A DNA stretch of 64,000 nucleotides, from positions 124,001 to 188,000 of the forward strand of contig JASANH010000895.1 in the NCBI GenBank assembly GCA_030248295.1, written 5' to 3'. This stretch comes from Mesodorylaimus sp. YZB2_4. Lineage: Eukaryota; Nematoda; Enoplea; Dorylaimida; Dorylaimidae. Below are positions 1 to 14,488 of this stretch, piece by piece; position 1 is the stretch's first letter, and each line of letters starts with the position of its first letter. A program made the position numbers and the translations under genes. A model generated the notes under the pieces. That model saw nothing but the letters and a program-made list of their open reading frames with translations, did no database searches and was not told where the DNA came from.

Positions 1-3000
1 CCAAAGCAGCCGCCAACATTTCCTCATCCACGTACTTTCCACTGGCTGCGTCCTAAAGTCAGGGCACGGTGTATAGAAGGAAGCGCACAGCAGGTGTGGT
101 TCACCATCGTCGATGCCCAGCTGCGCGAACCCAGACTAGATGATATGTCCGACATCTGGTTGAGTACCAAAGCAACAACCCAAGAATATCAAACATATCT
201 TCAAGTCGTGGGTGATCTCCAAAGTCAGACTATCGCCAGCAAAGCAGTAGTCGTACCCTGCTTTCTGGACGCGGTTTCAAAGATGATAATTTTCTGATCA
301 CCGCTTCGATAGCATTTGCCGCAGCGACTAACTCGTCTTCGGTTGCAGTGGCGGCCGCCGGTTCTGCCCAATCCGAGGATTTTAGAGTTTCGATTATGCC
401 AACCAAGTCAGTGACGGACAGTGCTATGGCTCGAGACGACGATAGTAATGACTGACGTGATTCTGACGATGGTTTCACCAGCGCCTGCAATTGCCATGCT
501 CAGTCTAGTCCCATCGATTGTACAGCATAGAGTTTCTTACCGAATGCAATGCATGCAAAAGGCCGACCACCTTCAAGGCCACCTCGCGCCCACTCTCCAG
601 GCATCTGTATCGGCTGTCGGCATTGTCAGCCGTGTACGCCACTGCCTTGCAGTTCAATAGCAAATCGCTGGCTGCTTTCCGCACGCCATTGGCAGCGGAT
701 AAAGCTTCATCTTGAGAACCAGACTGACCAGCGGTTACAGCTTTCTCTGTGGCTTCCATGACAGCACGTGTGGTGCGAGTCAGCTCATTCGGATCGCCTT
801 TGTAGCTTGGACGATCGCCAGAATCGTAGATCTGAAACAGACTAGCTTTAGGGGGGATTTGACAAGGCATGGCAAGGAGGCACTTACCCTTAACTCGTGT
901 GCAATGGTTTCCAGGGCGGACTGAATTGCCAGGGCACCTCGCTGCTGTCCACCTTCGATGCCTTGCAGTTGACTCATCAAACCAGCGATACTGCTAACCG
1001 TAATCTGAAAGGAGACGATCAAGTGAGGACATGACGGGCTGATTGTAAGTCGCACATTATAGTGCACATTTAGAAAGAGGCAGGGGTAGAGTACAGCAGC
1101 TCAAAGAAGACATCACAGTACATGTGCCTGTGTCTGCAACCACCACGTGTGGGATAACAATCACAACAGCTCACACACACTTTGGCAGCATCCTTCAAAC
1201 GCGCTATGGCAGGATCCATGAAGCTAAAGCCGTAAGCGCGAGCCGTTGCAATGATCAGGTTATGCAAAGCAGTTGCCACATGCTTGACAGCGTAAATGAG
1301 CAGTACCTGTCGCAGAAGCAAACAAGGTTTAGTAAGCGCAAGCGGGTAGACGCAGCAGAGTACAGAAAGCGGGACAGCATTAGGTTACAGAGATGCTAGC
1401 ATGGCGCAGTGTGGCCGCCTCATGACAGAGGCAGTCAGACTTCAGCGTTAAACGTACGCTTTCATGCATAAGCTAGAATCGTCCCTTCTCCGACCAGCGC
1501 AGCATCTGTAAGAATATTTTAGTGTTTGTTAGTGTTGATGGTTTTCGTTCCACATCTTGCAGTGGCCTCCTGTTCCCAGAACCTCGCTTCCTCAAGGTGT
1601 GTGCTATTGAACCATACTTTCAAATGGCACCAGCACTCACCTGAGCCTCCGGATGTTCAGCAATCAGCGACGCGGCCCCCGCCTTGACAGCATCAGCCAA
1701 CTGCACGATAGTTTGGACAACGTTCTGCGATGAAATGGCCAACTGCTCTTGTGTTGATGCGGCTAAAACAATGAAACTTAATGTCAAATAATCACACGAT
1801 ACCTTTGACCGAACCTCCAGCGACGAGGGCCTTCGTATCTTCGACCAGGGCCTTGGCCGCCTTCGAGATTGCTTCTCGATAATTCGAAAATGACTGAAAC
1901 AGGCAACCAATACACCCGGCCGAGACAACCAGCCCCATCCAATCGACTTATTACCTCCGCTTCTTTCTCCACCACCAAAGTTCCGGCAGTGGCGAACATA
2001 ATGGTCGTATCTAAATCGCCTATGATACCACTAACGGTGCAAGCTGCTTTGGCGGCGGCCGCCAAACCGCGAGCACCGGCTTCTAGTGCCGCCAAAACTA
2101 AGGCGACTTTCTCGGACACTATTCGAGACGAATCGCCGACATCCCGCTTGACTAAGTGGTCAAGCGGATTGCTTCTACAAGCGCCACCATTCTTTACTAA
2201 GTCGATACATGCAGCGCCCAGTTGTTGCACTGCACTACGAATTCGCTGACCAATCTGCAAGAGCACGGGTGTAGAACATTCAGAGGCCTTGTCCAGGACC
2301 AGCATACCTCCGGGGTACTGGCAGTTGCTACCGCTCCTGGCGTATCATCGGCTAACTGTGCATAATTGCGAGACAATTCCAAAGCCAATGGCCCTAGTTC
2401 TTCCACATTCGAGTATGCTTTCGACGACATTTCTTTCGCCAATCGATCGATTTCCTTGCAGCACTTGATCATACGACTCAGAAAATCTGCGAATGATCCT
2501 TCAGCTCTCGCAGTTTCGTCCGTCTAAACCAATCATAAAGAGCAGTGGTACAGACGTGTTTGCATGCAGCCCTTTCTTACCCTCGCAATAGCTTTCCCGA
2601 TTCCGTCTATCATGGTCGACATTATACCCGACTCGACGATGGCTTCCCCGATGGTTTGTAGCAGCTCCGTCAATGCTTGACGCAGATTATCGCAGTTTTC
2701 ATCCACGTATTTGTGATACTGAACAGTTTTCGGGTTTCCTCCCGCATCCTTGGCAGCATAGAGCAGCTGAAGTTGGGACTCAGCAGCTGATTTGCATTGA
2801 TTCAGAAGAGCCATCTGACGACGAGAGTTCGTTATCAGAGAAGCGGCACCAATGATACCATCGGTCAAAGGTTCGTAGTAGGCCATGATTTCATTGACCT
2901 GGAAAACAGAGCGTGCCTTCTACTTACTGTGGCTCACAAGGAGTCCAGGTTACCCTATGGCCCAGATTCTCAGCCTCTCGTTTGCTGGCCAAGCGCAGGC

Positions 3001-6000
3001 CATCGATGCGGTCCAAAATTTGACGAGCACTGTTGTCCGCTTGTTCCAGGAATCCCTACAAGACACTGATAAACCACCAGTATCTTCAGCAAGTCTTGTA
3101 TGCCGTACTTGTTCTGTATTAGTCGTTCTTTGCGGTAAAGTTTGACTGATCGCCGCGAGTTCAGTCTGATCCAGCAACCGGACTATCTGCTTCATCTTTT
3201 CGATGGCCGCATCGCATTCTTTTTGACCAGGGGCATGTTCCCTGAAACAATGATGGTACAACCTAATCTCTGCTGCATCAGCCCAGACCCTACCTGATGG
3301 AGCTAACTAACTGGCGCACAGAATCCGACACCGATTTTGTATGTTCAGCCAGTTGCTCCCAGTTGGATGGCTCCTTTGGATTGGAAGCCAATGTCTTGGC
3401 GGCCTTGATCATATTGCACGCTCCATCAAGGACGCCACGGCCAGCTGTGATGATGGGCCTTTGAGCATCGCGTCCTCTCTGACTAATTTGGGCACGGACA
3501 CCAGCGAATTCTGGCGACGCGGCGAATATGGACAAATTGTCCAGTGCGGCGACAAGTGGTTGAGTAGCCGCGGCGCAAGATCGTTGATTTGTTTCATTAA
3601 AGTCGGTATCCAAATCTTTGATCGATCTGATCAATTCTGCCGTCGAACTGGCCACTTCTCGAGCGCAATTGATAAATTGCTTCTTAGCATTTGGGTTTTG
3701 TGTGCGGCTGGAAGCATCGCGACAAATGTTAGCTAACGTGCCAGTATGCTTAGCGATGGTGGTGGCGGCTTCGAGAACTTCCGGTTGGGTCACTCGGCCA
3801 CTGGCAATGCGATCGCACGCGTCCCGAACATTCCGAACGCTCTGTTCGATCTTGTTCGTGTCCACCAGGGCTTGTGTGCCCGGTATGCTGCTAGCATCAG
3901 CCGCACCAACCAAATAGGCTGCCTGAAATGATTGCATGAAGAGGACACAAGGACCCCATCACAATAACACGGACGGTACCTGGGCTCCTGCTTCCGCCAA
4001 ACCGCAAACGGCATTTGCGACTTCACGAATGGAATGACAGAACAAGTCCATTTCGCCTGTTTTAGCATGCTGGGCAATTCCAGCCATGCCCTCTCCAAGA
4101 TTCTGCAAGGCAAAACCGTTCGATGCGGGGTAAAAGTAAAATACAAGAAGCTTCAACCTTAGGTTTTTCCATGACCACATCCAGACACTCGTAGTATGAA
4201 AATTCGTTAATAGGTTCGACAGGGTTCTCATAGAGAGGATACATGGCCTGGATACTTCGAAGCGCGTTATCGCATTCTTTTTGCCACGGAGCACCGCCCG
4301 TGCAAATATCGATCAATCGATTTATGCTCTCGATAACAGACCTGCAATGAGATCATGCCGCAAATAAGCTACACTGCGCGCCGATCATACCTGCTAGCTG
4401 ACGCCAATTGCTGCTTGGCCGTTGGTGATGAGGGGTCAGCCGCGGTGGCTTTTATTGCCGCTAGTAAGCGCATAGATTCTTGAACCACTGTCTTCAAGGT
4501 GTCGACGATTTGCTCTCGCACTACAGGGTCCTGCGTCCACACAGATGAGTAGTCAGTTACACAGACATAGGTTTGAATGTGGTGTCTACCTGTTGATGGT
4601 AAGCAACTTCCAAGCCAGCCGACACAAATCTGTCCAAGCACTTGACGTAGTGATTAGCCGCTTCGGAAATCAAGTTAGATGGTCCTCCTGCAGTCCCGAC
4701 AAGACGATGCGTGGCTTCGATCAATAACTTAGCAGACAACAGCAATTCGTCCAATGCCTCCTTCGGAGTCTTGTTACTAATCGGTATCTGAAAAACAAAC
4801 CGAACCGTCGATCGATTGATTGATCACAGAAAACAAATATTCACCTGTTTGACGTTGATTCTGCTCAGGAGACTGGAGATCGCTCGTAAAGCGCTATCCA
4901 CATCGTCCTGACCGGGTAGGCAACTAACACAGTTCGACAGGCTGCTGCTGACTAGCCTAGCAGCCTGCAACAGAGCTTCGATCAGGACACAAAACAGGTC
5001 GTGGAGGGACAAACAATGACCTTACCTCAGACAGACGCAACTGGTTATCAGGCCGATCCGGATTCCGCAGGCACGTTTTGATTTCTTCGAACAAATAAAT
5101 CGATTCCCGCATGACAGTGCGACCCGAATCAAGTAACCGTTCGCCATCAGTGTCGGGTCGAGTGGCACATACTCCGTGAATACCGTAGGTCAGATTACGC
5201 AAACCCTCGACCGTATCTCTGCAACTTACACCCACCAAGTGTTCGTCGTTCTGAAACAAATGCCCCACTTTCATTCTGGATTGCGAGACAAAGTAAGCTC
5301 ACCTGTGCCGCAGCTGATACCAACTGAGTCACAGCTGATCCGATCGATTTCGTTGAATGGATTAATTTCGTAGCAGATCCTTCAGCCTGTAAAAGGCAGC
5401 GCAGTCAAGCACACTCGTTGTTCATTATTATTCGTCTTACCGTTTCCCCAGGCAATGGATGCAGACGCTTCTCAATGTACGAGTGTCTGTATTCGACTAA
5501 TTCAGAATCGAGACCACGAACTATTTGAATGGCAGTGTCCAGATCCAGAGGACCGCAGGCATCGCGAGCCTGCAACAACGCGAGTCAGACATTACAAATG
5601 GCTGCACGGTGATAATGATCACTCTTACCCTGGTTATTGCTACTCGAAGTTCGGCCAAACTTTCAGCCAGAATAGAAGCCGTGTTGGTCAGTTGAATACT
5701 CGAGCTCTGATCGCGGACGGTCGGTGCCGCTAACCGTCCTGAATTCACCAATCGTCCACCGGGTTGCAGAAGTTCTTCGCACACCGTTATCAAATCGAAC
5801 TGGGCTAACTGACTGTCAGGCTGCGCTTGGCTGCGTTTGACTGACGTTATTATACGTGGCAAAATGTCGGCTACCTGCAATCGGGTGGGTGCAAGAGGGG
5901 CTTCAATGACCAGCGAAACCCGCAGTCGATACGTACGTCTCTGCACTGCTTATTCAAGTCTTGCACACTCTGCATGTTGGTATTGGTCGATTCGCTGGCC

Positions 6001-9000
6001 CTGGCTGCAGATATATTCTGGCCAGCAGCAGCGGCAGCTCGCTTTGCAGCTTCTTCAAGGCGCAGCATGGCTTTTCGTCTGATTTGATCTCGCGTACTCG
6101 AACTCATGGCTAGACGCAATTCCTCTGCGGCACTTTTCAGACCGACTTGAAGAGAGGCATCGTCCGGGCTAGAGGCGCAGCTCCTAGCTGCTTCGACCAT
6201 GCGCGAAGTGGCATCGGCCAGGCGTTGGGCAGCCTCTCGCAAACGACGTTGACGTTCTATGTCATCTTGCACAGCATCAGCTTCGCCTCGTAAGTGAGTT
6301 ACCTAAAATAACGAGACCAATTGCAAGTGAGCCCATGAAGCATCAACAGACGATACTGTAGTAGGTGTGTTTGGCCTGGGAGAAGGTAGTGTTTCTGGTT
6401 GCCTTCGCTGGCCGCCTTATAGACGGATCAGTGTATTGGCTTGCCTTCGTTGGCCAGTCGATACGCTCCTGCAGGCGAGGCTGAAACCCGTCGGGTTGAT
6501 GTCTCAGGCACCTAGGACTAGGCCCCCCGCTGTATCTTCTCCGATGTAGCGCTACTCCGCCTATACAATACTCACTAAATGCGTCGTCGCCTCGGCCAGA
6601 ACCTTGGCTTGTCGTATCATCTCGTTTGCGGGGCCGCTCTCAGTCACGATACGATCGACCGAAGTCATTGCAGACTCTACGACACGTTCTTCTTCAGCTG
6701 GCTTTTTCGGTCCTGCCTTCAGATGGGCGAGAAGATCCTCCACGGCTTTGATGACCAGTCTTGATGCTTCTCTCAAATCAGCCACAGCTGCCTCGTCATC
6801 CTTGCACATTTCGGCGTCTCTTAGTAACTGCTCGACTGCTAGTATAACCTGTCTGCAAGCATCGACGAGCTGATCGCGGCAAGCGGGACTGTCGATTGTT
6901 GGTGCAACGACACGAGCGCAGGCCACCAATTGCGAGGTCGTAAAGGCGCATTGGGTTGCAGAATGAATGATACGGTCACGAAGTTCAGAATCGTGACACG
7001 TTCCGCTGACTGTTTTGGCTCTAAGTACAAGTTGGGCTGTTGCCGTGGCCACTCTTTTCGCCAGTTCCAGCAAAAGATCCTGAAATACGATACTCACGAC
7101 GCTGGAGTCTTTGCTTGACAAAGGAACGTGTACCTGGTATTCTTTCTCGTAATCTAGCTGCTGGCCCATGGTTCGAATGACAGTGTGACTGTAATCGCCC
7201 ACCTGACCAGCCGTCGACAACACTTTAGTTCGGGGCTAAACACAGAGCACAGCATAACACAACATGCTAACAGAAATTGGAGTCTGGCCTCACCTCTTCG
7301 TGCTCAGGGCCGACGCAAGTCAACAATTCCGTGATCGATCCACATAAACGGCGGGTAGCTTCCAACAATTCATCGCTCTTCTCTTCGTCCTCCATCAGGG
7401 CGGCCACTGTTTTTACGCCTCTGGTCACATCTGGCACATTGGTTCCAATCGTCGAGACAGCCGCACCGACAGCCGTATGATCTATGCGTTCGGTCTCGCC
7501 TGCCCAACAGAATTATATCAATCATGTGATCAGCACACAAAGATGCATACCTCCAGTCAATTGCACGACTTGCGCAGTGGCAGCGCCCACTGCGGCCAAA
7601 TGATCTGTGACTGTTTGTTTTTGTACTCCGATTTCCTTCTCCCTCCATCTTCTCGATGCTTCATCATCTCCCAACGGAGGTAGCTTGGCTTTATCCCCCA
7701 GATCATCCTTCGCACGCTCCACTTGTTTGATGGACGCCTCGATCGTGCCCAGCAAGGCTCGCTGAGCTCTGCCAGCGCCAGTGTCCACGATTTTGGCTTG
7801 TTGACCTAGTGGCGCTTGCTGCGCTGCTGCAGTCACCACAAGACCGCCCACGGCACCGTACTGAGCCCTCGTCAAAGAACCGTAATGAGGCGCTTCAGCC
7901 TCGGCGCCAGGGCGAAGTATAGCCGGCAGAGCGACTGACCCTTCCTCCGGACGTTCCGCGGTTATGGCGCCATGCGACATCAAGGTGGCCTTAGCGGGTG
8001 CTACGATATCTTCCAACATGGTCGACCCCTCGTCACCTTCGATTCCAAAGTGGTCCTTGGCCCTTTTCTACACCAAAAGAAGGTACGGTATGCGTACGGT
8101 ATGGCCTTACTTTCTTTATACCCATGCAGCAGAATTTACATACCCTCCTAAGAATAATGTCGATATACCCGCCGATCAACTGAGCGATCTTTTCGCCCTC
8201 AGCCGTCTGCACACTGTAATACTGATCCTGGTAGTCACCGAAGTCCAATGTGAATGTGTTCGGAGAAGCTGCCCATCGTCGCACTTGCTCCAACGGGTAC
8301 ACTTTGATGACTTCCTTCGTTTTCTCGTCGACTCGCATCACGCAGTCCTTGTTGACGCCCAGCAAACGAGAGACTAATTTGTTCTTGCCTTTCATTTTCT
8401 CCTAAAACTAATTTGCTGCTAAATTAACTCCAGGATTGCATGTAATTTCCGTACCTTAACCAGGAAAAACGTGACACCGTATGTTTTTAATCCACGACAT
8501 CTTCTAATATACTCCATTTTTGCGTCAGCTTCTGATGTCCCACGACATTGACGATATTCCTAAGATGCACCCAGTTGAGCACTCCTTCTATTAGACTCTT
8601 CTGCCCACTCACCGTGAGGATACGTTTCTCCGCATCTTTCGTTTTCACGTAGTCTTTCGGCAAAAATTCGTGCGCTCTAAAAACGCAGCAAAAAATTAAG
8701 CAAATCATATTCCGAATGAGCAGCCTATTCAAATACATACTCGAGAAAACCTCCTCTGTGCTTAGTCTCAGTGAAATCTCCAAATTGGATCTGGCATTGG
8801 AGACCAGCCATGCCGAACGCTTCCTCACGCGACACAGGATGAGTGCCATCCAAGACTCCGTTTCGACACTAAATGCAGCAAACATATCCGCGATAATTGA
8901 GGGGCACACACCTAGCGTAGATGTGAGTGCTTGGTCAGCACAGCAGTCAGATCGTACCTGCATATACAGTAAATTCAACTGGACAGGATCTGTCGAATCG

Positions 9001-9929
9001 ATGTTTTGATCGGAGAAGAAAAATTTGCGACGAAGTACGACCACATCGGCTTCATCAAGTCCTTGTTCTCGCAATGTCCTCGAATGATCCAGCCAATTGG
9101 CTTCTTCCTCCTGCAATTGTTTCCTCAACTGCTCCATTCTATGTTTCTCTTTTGAACGGCCGCGTGTCAGTGTTCCGATCAGGGAAGATTTGCTTCCTTC
9201 CCTGCTCCGCAACGAAGATCTTGAACCCCATCGAGCGGTCTCAACATCGCGTGTCAGCGAGTATTCTTCGTGGTTCGTTATGCCTGCACGAGGGACGCAT
9301 GCAAGCATATGGTAAAAGGTAATCCGGGAAACAGAGTGTGGGTGAGACCCCCACCTATCTTTGTGCAAATAACGACCATTAGTTGACCAACTGGTTGACT
9401 ATCGTCCACTATCATTGTTCGCACGCTACCATCCAAGGTCCGCACTTTCAGCTGCCGACTTTTCTTTTTATACTCGAGGGCATCCTGAAGACCGGAAATA
9501 CAGTAAACTACTACAGCCCTCAATCCAACGGAGCGTATGAGGTCGCTCTATGCAGACGCTGGCTTAGGGACAGCATTCAGCAGCACTGTTGTCATCACCA
9601 CAAAACACAGGTGAGCCACGTGCAACTTACCCCTTGACGAACCAGATAATACTCCAGAGTCTTCCCGTTCTCCATCCACACGCCACGTTTGGGATCACTA
9701 TCCATGAGAAAAAGGCCGTAGTCTTTCGCTGTAAAAATGCACGTTGCACAGTAAGTGATATTGTGCAAGACCAACTAACAAACTACTCACGATTCTCCAA
9801 GCTGGCTGCCTCGGGCATCTTCTGCCTGATCATCGTACAAGCATCGTAGACTGTTGTACGAGAGTCAAACTGCATGGTTTTCACGACGCCTCTTTCCGAG
9901 ACATTGATTTTTAACGCCACCTGCGCCAT
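1..9929 (-). CDS. TLN: Talin (FERM head plus rod), 3' end beyond window
   Basis: Talin links integrin tails to actin at adhesion sites. The ATG at 9929 opens the ubiquitin-like F0 domain (MAQVALKINVSERGVVKT, then an MQFDSRTTVYDACTMIR stretch). The first exon is 9791-9929 and the next gives YGLFLMDSDPKRGVWMENGK at about 9620-9729. F1 follows (KKKSRQLKVRTLDGSVRTM, about 9500) with a long basic Ser/Arg-rich F1 loop near 9100-9250. F2 is at about 8400-8960. The F3/PTB domain is at about 8040-8395 (RWAASPNTFTLDFGDYQDQY, GYIDIILRR). The linker and helical rod begin near 8000 (GSVALPAILRPG) and run through Ala-rich bundles with vinculin-site-like helices such as ATQCAFTTSQLVACARVVAP near 6900. The rod is still open at position 1, so its end and the actin-binding I/LWEQ domain are missing here. 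Introns are short. The family assignment is certain; I did not delimit every exon. Confidence 0.95.
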
Positions 9930-12900
9930 GTCCGTCTCCGTCTACCGTTCGCCGTTCGTCAACTATCGTTCGGACTGCCTCGCAATGACCACGATTCTGC
10001 AGACATGCAAACGGTACAGCTGAGCACTTGCAGGAAAAGATAAATAGGAGCACCGGGCCTCACGCAACACGCCATAAAACTGATACTGCCCTTGTTGGGC
10101 CATCCCATAACATAACAGTCCCCTACCCTTATTTGGAATGGTCACAACAAGAGCGGAGGAACTTCATCATTTTGAAACGAGGCTAATCTCCGTTCGGGGA
10201 CCTCAGACGAGGCAGGCGCCTTCCAATGGTTCATGCTCACGAAAATTGGCCCGTCCCTTCCAGCCTGATCCGAAAATGCAATTCCAGACCGCGGCGCGAT
10301 AACGAACGCAAAAGATAATAGCAAAGACCAAAACGGGAGACAATGATGAGAAGACGCGAATCGTTCTCCTTGAGCACCCCAAGCGATTCAAACGCATCTA
10401 ATCGCAACAGCCAGCCATCGGGGCCAAGAGCGTAATAAGGGCATTTTTCAAGAAGACAACCAAAACAAAAAGCCATACGGGACCGAAATTGTACTGGGAA
10501 GCATTGGTTCAGCACATCTGTTTCCGGCCCGCGTCGAGTACGGATGCAACACGAAAAGTGGAAACGTGCTGCACCTTCACTAACCAATGCCGAGACCTAT
10601 TGCCGCCAAAAAAGGCATAGCGAGCTGTGTTTTCCCTCAACCTAACGAGCCGCGTGTCAGCTCAGCGAAAAAGTAGCAGTCGATGCGAACGAGGCCATTG
10701 ATCACACCAAACACTGATCGCACTCCTCACAAAAAAGTAGCCTAAATCGAAAGATCAAGGCCAACAAATTATAAAGAAAGTGGTGTTGGATTGGTAATGC
10801 TTAGTGTACAAAGGAGAAGCATAGTAAGCAAAACACGCCATTGCAAACAGCATGCGAAGGAGGTCTTGGTTAGTCTCCTACGCAAAGCCGTTCCGGCGCC
10901 GATTGCGGTCCAGCTGGCTCCACCTCGAAACCCTAGTCGTCTGGAATTTAAGCCTACGATGCTCGTTCTCGCGGATACGAGCGCTAGAAATTGCCTTATC
11001 TTTTTCACGGGCACGAACGAAGGCAGCCATCGAAGAATGCCTTCGCTAGCACCGTACGCGGGCCATCGACGGAGGAGAAAGCTCCAAGCCGAGTACGCTA
11101 ACTCCCCACCATCGCCTCGTCTAAACTCAATGAACTCGGCAGCCCGTCACTAGCTTTCGCTACTAGCACTTCACGGTCTCCTACGAAGCCTTTTCTTTTT
11201 CTGGTCCCTTCGAACGAATGCGGCAGTTGCCATTGCAATTCTCATAGCACTACCCTACTCGTCAAAACGGCCACGTCCGTTCGCCCTTCTAACGAACCAG
11301 CGCACAGCAAATCATCCAATGATTCAATCGGCATGGCAGTCTCCAAGCTAAACCCTCTTCCTCCCCAACAACAATGTGCTGGGTTGTTCGTGGCCAGAAC
11401 GAAAATTGCAAAACATTCGGACCAGACTATCGAAACAACTAGTGCCACCAAATGCAGCCAACTCGTTAGTCTTTTTCAATGGATGTCCAGCCCAACTAGT
11501 CAACTAACGACCGAATCAGAGTATTCAATAAACCACAACCCTCCTTCTTGCCCGAATACAGTAGGTGCCTGCATGAACAAGCAAAGCCACTCCCTCGCCC
11601 GCCTTCGAACTTTTACTTATTAGCGCAACTCTTCCATCACATCCTCTTTAAAAGCTGCAGTCTTCACTGTAAAGCGACCATGCGCCAGGTTTACCCCTCA
11701 TGTTCTTATACTTACATACAGTAGGTACGGCACCGCCGCCTAGAGCTTCCTGACTGGGTCTAGACAGTATTTACAATTTGCTCCTCAAAACATCCCCCGC
11801 ACTATATCCGGAGGAACTACTGCATGTACACATCCGCCAAATACCTCTGAGGAAGTTCCAACTTATCGTTATAATATTGCTTACAAAACATACAGTAGGT
11901 ATCTCGATCCTGTACGCTTCTTCCAGCGACAAAAGGTACACTAAAATTTAGCAACCACAACCATCACTACACGGAAAAGGAATAGGATGAGAACAAATAT
12001 ACGGTACGAGGATAGGTGAGGCGGTCAGAAGCTAACATTGTGAGCTACGCTGGAAGATAATCAGATAATCTGACTAGCATTTCGTGCATTCGTTCTCACT
12101 CAACAAAATTCGACGGCCTGATTAGCTCAACAATCACAGTATCGCCTTTTGCTGCGAGGATTTTGACAGCCCACTGCTTCGCTTCATGTGATTCAAATTG
12201 TATGTCTGTGGATTGATAATAAAGCTCTAACTTCCTACGAGCCTCAGGCCTCGAGCCCACAGTTACAATCCTGAACGCAACCAGCTTCAGACATGTCAAA
12301 CCAAAAAGATTCACAAAGACCTCTTGGAGGATCCGTGCTGACGAGTCTCTGCGCCTCTGAGCCAACCTTAGGCAGTAGGTACTTGGCTAAAGCTGGCCGC
12401 TAGCACATTATTGCGTGAACTGTATTCAGAAAGGACACTGCATTCAGGGATATTGTGCCAGGGATACTTTACAAGATACCCCAGGTTTCCAGTTTTCAGT
12501 CGAGTTTCAGCGAGATTTTCGAAACTCCTGCCCGAACCTAATGTGACTGGTCTCCTTCCAATCCCATTGCACCTACTTTCTGCCCCTTGTTTCTTCGCTA
12601 AATTTGAACTTGCGCAAGCCCCTGGGGACTCCGAGGGTTCACAGACTATCGAGGTAGCCAAGATTCCGCCAATGATCCCTCCGTATTCTGTATCTCTCGC
12701 TGCTCCATGCTGCTAACATAAGATGGCTGCGGATTCGCGGCCTCACTTTCAGATATGGGGAGTGCCAGGTGGCTCGCGGTCTGTGGTAAGGCGTAACCTG
12801 TGGGCCCCAGGCCTTCCCCTGGTTCCAAATCTAGGTTGCGCATTCTGGCACAGGTTCAGAAGGCTCAAAGGCGCGACCGCCTCGGACTTTGAGTATGTAC

Positions 12901-14488
12901 AGTTGCTGACCACTCCCCCCCCCCGCTGGCTGTGAATGTGCCGGGGTTCCCCCAGGACCCCAGTACCACTGCTTTCCACGTAATGACGTAAATTCTGCAT
13001 TGGAAATCTGGTTACCCTCGAGCATGCTTCTGGCACCCTAGCAGGGTTTTGGGTGAAGACGAAGGACAAATATGCTTTGTCTTAAAGCTTACAAGACGAT
13101 TTTTTAACTGGGCATAATACGGCCAATTTGAGCGAAATCCGCTTTGCCATGATCGAGCCCTTCTGAGCAAACTCATGTTGGGGACCAGCCGCACAAGCGC
13201 TCACCCGCATGTCCACTTGAGGCCATGGGGCCAGTTCCTAGGCGCCCATGTGCTCTGAAGCTTTCCGATGTTCTCCGTTCAAACCAGTTGAGTCACTCAC
13301 TGCCTGACCCTGCAGGTTAGGCCGTGAGCATGCTTTTACATAGCAGCCTCTGTCCCCAGGACTTGAACCTTGGAGGAGCTCAGTCGCCCACCGTTCTGGA
13401 CCCATAACAGAGGCATGTCAGTAAAGAAACTCTTTATGCCAGGGCCTTGTAGAGTATTGAAAGATCTGGACGGTGACGTGAAGATGGGAATACACTATTC
13501 GAACTCTTCAAAAACAATGTCTCGCCCAGGGAGGTAACATAAACACGCTAGTTTATCCTTCGATTACGACTGCTGTTTCCCTAATCCGTGCCGTTGGATT
13601 ATATTTCCCGTCGCAAGGCAACATTTTCCGGGCACGATAAGCAAACTGCACATTCCCCTCCTTACATGCCAGCGAGGACATGATGAGCACCTTCGTCCAC
13701 CTCCTTGTCCGACATTAGCCCACGCAAGACAGCTGCAGTCGCAGCCGTCGCCATAGCACCTCGCACTCTAGCCGACATATAATCAGCCGCAATGACATGC
13801 CCGAGAGTGCGTGGCTAACTCCAACAAGTCGCTCGAAAAAGACAAACTTTTGATTCGTAACACCAACAAAACGAATGTCCTAGATCATAATGCATAAAAA
13901 CAAGACTTTTTCCCATTATCACCATTCCGAAGAACTCAAGACAGCACGTTTATACAATCTAGCTAGGTTCAATCAAAATGCACACTGAACACAATTTACA
14001 CAGAAGAGAACACCTGCTCTAATCATCTATTCAGCCAAATACAGTGATGACACGTCTTCAATTTCACAGCATTTCCCCCAATTTGGCGCGACGATACCCA
14101 AATCGCCCACGCACTCGTATGGACCTACTTTACACTACGCCACTAACTACCCAATTTTAAAATAATAACTTCATTTCAAATATTGACTTTCAAATAGACC
14201 TCAATCACGAACACTATCAGAACACGCACGCCGTACTCCAACACTTGAACTTGGCCACGTACTAGCAACTAGAATTTTCGATGACGAAGTGCCTATACAA
14301 ATACGCACATGATACGCTGACGGACAAGCCGATCTCCTCACGCTTCCCTGACTTAAAGTATTTCTCACCATTATATGTAACTTGCTTGTATCCGCAGTGT
14401 CGGCTTTTCGAAAAGAGAACCCGTTAGTTCGTCGTAAACGATGTACCGCCTTGTCCTGGTTAATGAAATCAAAGGTCGCCTCCTCGAT
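9930..14488. other. Talin-FOXO intergenic region, no confident gene
   Basis: About 4.5 kb lies between the talin start and the FOXO stop. It should hold the talin promoter on the minus strand. I see three copies of an ATACAGTAGGT motif (11.55-11.90 kb), a C9 tract near 12917, and weak tRNA B-box-like words near 12825 and 13355 (minus). A minus-strand 89-codon ORF at 12096-12365 matches no family I recognise and may be chance. No exon-like block with splice signals stands out. Confidence 0.6.
11556..11901 (+). repeat. Three spaced copies of an ATACAGTAGGT motif
   Basis: The 11-mer ATACAGTAGGT occurs at 11556-11566 and again inside the longer shared word ACATACAGTAGGTA at 11714-11727 and 11888-11901. 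The spacing is about 160 and 173 bases. A related CAGTAGGTA occurs near 12372. It could be a remnant of a diverged tandem unit or a binding-site cluster upstream of talin. No function is assigned. Confidence 0.5.

Noticed and set aside
12096..12365. Minus-strand 89-codon ORF
   Set aside because: Protein-like in places but isolated, no recognised domain, and no neighbouring exon; chance ORF cannot be excluded.
13330..13405. Minus-strand tRNA-like sequence with GGTTCAAGTCC
   Set aside because: It has a B box and a pairing end stem, but the D-to-anticodon region is about ten bases too short for a tRNA; at most a decayed SINE or tRNA fragment.
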